In this document: positions 61,794 to 64,000 of the stretch, piece after piece | How the letters are laid out: each line of letters opens with the position of its first letter | How positions within the stretch are numbered: position 1 is the stretch's first letter | Assembly (NCBI RefSeq): GCF_964355755.1 | Contig: NC_092680.1 | Location: forward strand, 1,185,001 to 1,249,000 | Direction: 5' to 3' | DNA: 64,000 nt | DNA from: Antedon mediterranea | Taxonomy: Eukaryota > Echinodermata > Crinoidea > Comatulida > Antedonidae | The notes under the pieces: generated by a model | What the model saw: only the letters and a program-made list of their open reading frames with translations | The model's database searches: none | Told to the model about the DNA's origin: nothing | Made by a program: the position numbers and the translations under genes

Positions 61794-63577
61794 TTAACAT
61801 ATCCACCCAGCAACGTTACGTAGTATCGGTTGGTTATTGGTGTCTGTAGCGTAATGTGAGATTTTCTGCCAAAACTGTTTGTTCTGCCCACTGTTGACAG
61901 GTTCACACATATTCATTGTCGGATCAACTGGGTCTAATACTAGAGGCCTGGAAGAAAATACATAAACATTAAAAAGTGTAGGCCTACGTGTCCGTCAGGG
62001 GATGCAGTCATCGAAAAGTGTTGGCCTACATGGTGGATACTGATCACTCGCGTCACTGGGTCAGAACCGTCAACGATGTATAATAAAGATGAACAAAATC
62101 AAACTTTCCAAACAAATTTTTACTAAATATAATAATTCGCACTATAAAAAATGATAGAATAAAATGTAAGCATAAACCCATTAACTTCCTGACAATGGTA
62201 AATATGTTTTCGATCAAATTTGAGGTCAAAGCATGGAGGTATAAAATGAGTGTATACCATGGTGAAAGTGATTATCTATTATTACTATATGTGAATTTAT
62301 GATTTATATTATTTATGATTTTGTTAGTAAAATCATTTGAGGCAGGTTAAATGATAAATCAATGATTTGTAGCATGCAGTAGGCGGATTTATATATATAT
62401 ATATATAGAACTCAACGGCCTTTGCTACGATGGATATGTATGTGAGATCCCTACCACCTGTATACCACCTGTACCAAAATAACAGTAGTTTACTTACAGT
62501 TCAGGGTGTTTCTGTTTTCTTGAGCAATTACTGTCAACTTCTTCAAACATCCCATGCCAGTCGATATTTATATCATTTCCCTTAGTTAACTCAGACATAA
62601 CTGTTTTCATTCCTCGTGAAATGTCAAAATCTGCATTACTACCTGCGCGTTTCCAACACCAGAGCACAATTGACTCGATGATGTAGTCTGAGAGCTTAGC
62701 CACGTCGTGTCGTTCACAGATGTGTAAGTTCCAGTGGTGTAACAAACGCATCAGGTTTTTAACTTTATCCGGTAGCGACTTAATAAGATTAAGTCTGTGT
62801 TCGTTTAGTGCTGTAGAACAGTACTCTCTTAATTCGAGGTTAGTGGCGATGTCATTGTACACATTTAGGCCTAATTGAAAGAAGAACAAATACATTTATA
62901 TACGTGTATCCCTTTCATATGAAACACTGTGAAAAAAAATCATAAAAAAAGTACCATTTTACACAATTATTAATAACCTATTATTGAAAACTTTAAGAAA
63001 ATACTGTGAATATGTAATATTAATTTCAGTTTTTTTTATTTTTGATGAATTGATTTTACTTGACTCAATTAGAATTGATATAATTATTCTGAAAAAAAGT
63101 ACATATTACTACTGTATACGTACCAAAATCAGACTGGGACCTTGAAGAAATATCATAGGAAGGGTTTATACGAACACAGAACCAACTGCCTTCGACCAAT
63201 ACTTCAAATGCAATGGATTGTGTTGAATCGCGCTCGATATTTCTCACGTTCTCCATAGACTTCATTCGTCTCTCTATTTTGGCAAGGATTTCTGACATCT
63301 TTGCTTTCATATCTTGGACACTTCTAAAGTCATCTAAGAACAAAATAACTTCACAGTTTGTTCTTCCTTTCAGTGATGTACCTCTTTCAAGTGATCCGCC
63401 CTGTTAAATTCATTGTTTTTATTTTGTATTATAGGCCTAATTCAAATTGTTTCTTGATCATCATCATCATCATTATTATCACTATGTTATTATTATTACT
63501 ATATACTAAATTATTTTAATAACCTATTATATCGATAAATATTAACCTATCGGATTATGTTGCTTTGCTGTCTATGG

Positions 63578-63657
<80 letters not shown>

Positions 63658-63991
63658 CCTAGACATTATTATATGAACAATTATGACGACAAAAGCACCC
63701 CATAGATAAGGAATGAATGATTTTTAAAAGGAAGGATCGAGAAAGTAAAGATCGGTCATTAATCATCACGTGATCTAAACGCTTTTAGGACATATATATT
63801 TTGAGAACCTAAATATATCTGTGGATATATACCTTGACAACACGACGTATTTTTAATGCAGTTTTGTTTTTTAAAAACTCTATTAAACCGTCTATTCTAT
63901 GCCTAAAAGCATCTAGGTGGGCGTCCGAAGGTATTAAAGCCTCTACGATGAATCTGTCCAAATCCACACAATTCTTGTCAACGAAATCCAT
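61794..63991 (-). CDS. 2'-5'-oligoadenylate-synthetase-like protein with substituted catalytic residues
   Basis: Exons on the minus strand: 63991-63833, 63400-63124, 62870-62498, 61947-61794; phases close to 321 codons (320 aa), close to one OAS unit. N-terminal blocks are LDRFIVEALIPSDAHLDAFR and RRVVKGGSLERGTSLKGR, which align with the OAS KVVKGGSSGKGTTLRGR segment. Next are NLMRLLHHWN and the C-terminal block LPLVLDPVDPT, the OAS PRPVILDPADPT signature. OAS enzymes bind dsRNA and make 2'-5' oligoadenylates that activate RNase L in vertebrates. The three metal-binding Asp residues (human OAS1 Asp75, Asp77, Asp148) correspond here to Asn68, Glu70 and Arg130, so activity is doubtful. AATAAA lies at 61739-61734. 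The Met at 63991 is only 9 bp from the window edge, so an upstream start cannot be excluded. Identity as an OAS relative is firm; inactivity is inferred. Confidence 0.93.
63579..63656. repeat. TA dinucleotide microsatellite
   Basis: About 38 uninterrupted TA units in intron 1 of the OAS-like gene. Confidence 0.97.
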
Positions 63992-64000
63992 ATTCCAAAG

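Noticed and set aside
61724-61906. 60-codon minus-strand frame MNLSTVGRTN as the OAS C-terminus
   Set aside because: It is out of frame with the spliced OAS exons; the correct frame gives L-D-P-V-D-P-T and stops at 61794.

Overview
The window looks like invertebrate deuterostome DNA, most probably from an echinoderm or another ambulacrarian. It is AT-rich. It carries short-exon, long-intron genes of animal families (CYRI/FAM49, receptor guanylyl cyclase, Ig-bearing adhesion GPCR, NXPE, OAS), many MITEs and SINEs, and frequent AGGCCTA runs. The species assignment is inference; the gene families are read directly from spliced translations whose phases close at every junction.

Layout. (1) 411-9311, minus strand: CYRI (FAM49), a Rac1-binding regulator of the WAVE complex. 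Eight coding exons are visible and the last coding exon lies left of the window. A candidate 5' non-coding exon is at about 15.25-15.6 kb. (2) 16507-31526, plus strand: a complete 22-exon membrane guanylyl cyclase receptor of about 1106 aa, with ligand-binding ectodomain, one TM segment, kinase-homology domain, linker helix and cyclase. (3) 36214-47527, plus strand: a 22-exon adhesion GPCR of about 796 aa with an Ig domain, a GAIN/GPS region, 7TM and a spliced cytoplasmic tail. (4) 56771-59813, plus strand: a complete 4-exon NXPE-family protein of about 546 aa, with a relic of its own second exon left in intron 1. (5) 61794-63991, minus strand: a 4-exon 2'-5'-oligoadenylate-synthetase-like protein of about 320 aa. 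All three catalytic acidic positions are substituted, which suggests a pseudoenzyme.

The space between and inside genes is mostly transposon debris: a PIF/Harbinger-like MITE family (M1) with copies in five introns of the cyclase gene, a second family (M2) starting GGTTCCCACTAG, a third (M3) with GTGGCGTAAC ends, a TA-flanked 846-bp element, a TTAA-flanked 544-bp element, and a 334-bp element with a 7-bp target duplication. Further repeats are three SINEs that share one body but carry different RNA-derived heads, 5'-truncated LINE 3' ends with microsatellite tails, and several tandem arrays, two of them built from hairpin-forming units.

The five genes are unrelated in pathway and do not form an operon-like system. 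The most notable protein-level observation is the apparently inactive OAS homologue. The most notable DNA-level observations are the hairpin-rich arrays, the tandem array made inside a LINE coding region, and the SINE with a joined 5S rRNA and tRNA-like head.
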